NCBI GenBank assembly: GCA_002310075.1
Contig: DBXU01000100.1
Span: 5,726 to 12,244, forward strand
Origin: Bacteroidales bacterium UBA1204
Lineage (GTDB): Bacteria > Bacteroidota > Bacteroidia > Bacteroidales > F082
Length of the DNA: 6,519 nt
Direction: 5' to 3'
In this document: positions 6,347 to 6,519 of the stretch, one piece after another
Layout: every line of letters starts with the position of its first letter
Numbering within the stretch: position 1 is the stretch's first letter
The notes under the pieces: generated by a model
Told to the model about the DNA's origin: nothing
Databases searched by the model: none
What the model saw: the letters and a program-made list of their open reading frames with translations, nothing else
Position numbers and translations under genes: made by a program

Positions 6347-6407
6347 TGGTTGCGAAACTTGAAGCATTCCGCACCTTCCCCTAGGTGACATCAGTCCTGC
6401 CTCTTGC

Positions 6408-6436
6408 CGTCATAGCGGGTTTGACCCGCTATCTCC
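6408..6436. repeat. REP-like palindromic element
   Basis: Positions 6412-6420 (ATAGCGGGT) and 6424-6432 (ACCCGCTAT) are perfect 9-bp inverted arms around the 3-base loop TTG. They are bordered by CGTC on the left and CTCC on the right. The form GTCAT-stem-ATCTCC with a GCGGG/CCCGC core resembles dispersed intergenic palindromes I recall from many bacterial genomes. No T-tract follows on either strand, so an intrinsic terminator is less likely. Only one copy is in this window, so dispersal cannot be shown here. Confidence 0.55.
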
Positions 6437-6519
6437 TAAACGGAAAGGGGATTCAGTTAGTTCCATTTTGGAACATACTGCATCGACAACACGGTATATC
6501 ATATCGGCGCCTCGCTGAA
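6410..6519 (-). CDS. Possible 3' end of a gene entering from the right edge (doubtful)
   Basis: One minus-strand frame is open from the window edge to a TGA at 6412-6410. It gives 35 residues containing GADMIYRVVDAV and ending LGDSGSNPL. The last codons run through the REP-like palindrome, which would be unusual for a conserved gene end but is known where a repeat has inserted at a stop codon. An open run of 110 bp is expected by chance often enough that this is only a candidate. The other two minus-strand frames stop earlier, and I recognise no family. Confidence 0.15.
   Translation of the reverse strand, partial: QRGADMIYRVVDAVCSKMELTESPFRLGDSGSNPL

Larger units (their letters stand above)
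6255..6519. other. Intergenic region with promoter and palindromes, no confident gene
   Basis: This 265-bp stretch holds the YqaA-like promoter, the TGTGAC cluster, the REP-like palindrome and a short perfect hairpin GTTCCA-TTT-TGGAAC (6460-6474). No complete reading frame with a plausible start and product was found on either strand, and it has no tRNA-like cloverleaf that I can see. Confidence 0.6.

Noticed and set aside
6460..6474. GTTCCA-TTT-TGGAAC hairpin as an intrinsic terminator.
   Set aside because: The 6-bp stem is short and AT-balanced, and no T-run follows on either strand; kept only as a small palindrome.

Overview
The window looks like a chromosomal segment from a member of the Bacteroidales (Bacteroidota), probably a gut or oral Bacteroides/Prevotella relative. 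Three things point there. Start regions lack Shine-Dalgarno sequences, and several genes instead follow the Bacteroidota -7 promoter element TAnnTTTG. Three proteins have lipoprotein-like signal peptides beginning MKK and ending SC at residue 18. The gene content (PheT beginning MKISYNWLK, a GH89 alpha-N-acetylglucosaminidase, a DUF1566-type lipoprotein, DUF4298) is typical of the group. No mobile element, CRISPR array, rRNA or tRNA was seen.

Layout, left to right. Positions 1-584 (minus strand) hold the N-terminal 194 residues of the phenylalanyl-tRNA synthetase beta chain, cut by the window edge, with its own promoter in the 158 bp before it. Positions 743-1372 (minus) encode a small lipoprotein with a DUF1566/Lcl_C-like C-terminus. 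It diverges, across a 95-bp gap with a -7 box for each direction, from a full-length secreted GH89 alpha-N-acetylglucosaminidase (1468-3693, plus). That gene ends only 9 bp from the end of a convergent gene (3703-4905, minus), which encodes an envelope protein joining two small periplasmic modules to a C-terminal outer-membrane beta-barrel. A compact bidirectional promoter follows, with interleaved elements. It separates the envelope gene from a two-gene plus-strand operon: guanine deaminase guaD (4997-5476) and a DUF4298 protein (5493-5780). Convergent to that operon is a small YqaA-type VTT/DedA-like membrane protein (5817-6254, minus). The last 265 bp contain its promoter, a cluster of TGTGAC-type inverted motifs, a perfect REP-like palindrome and a small hairpin. 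A short open frame that might be the 3' end of another gene enters from the right edge.

The genes are mostly single transcription units and do not form one pathway. The themes are translation (pheT), host-glycan hydrolysis at the cell envelope (GH89), envelope structure (two lipoprotein-like proteins and one integral membrane protein) and purine salvage or nitrogen release (guaD). The GH89 gene has no SusC/SusD pair, sulfatase or other glycosidase beside it, so it is not in a recognisable polysaccharide utilisation locus within this window. I did not find a convincing undescribed multi-gene system. The points most worth a second look are the lipoprotein-like beta-barrel fusion, the interleaved divergent promoter, and the palindromic repeats at the right end.
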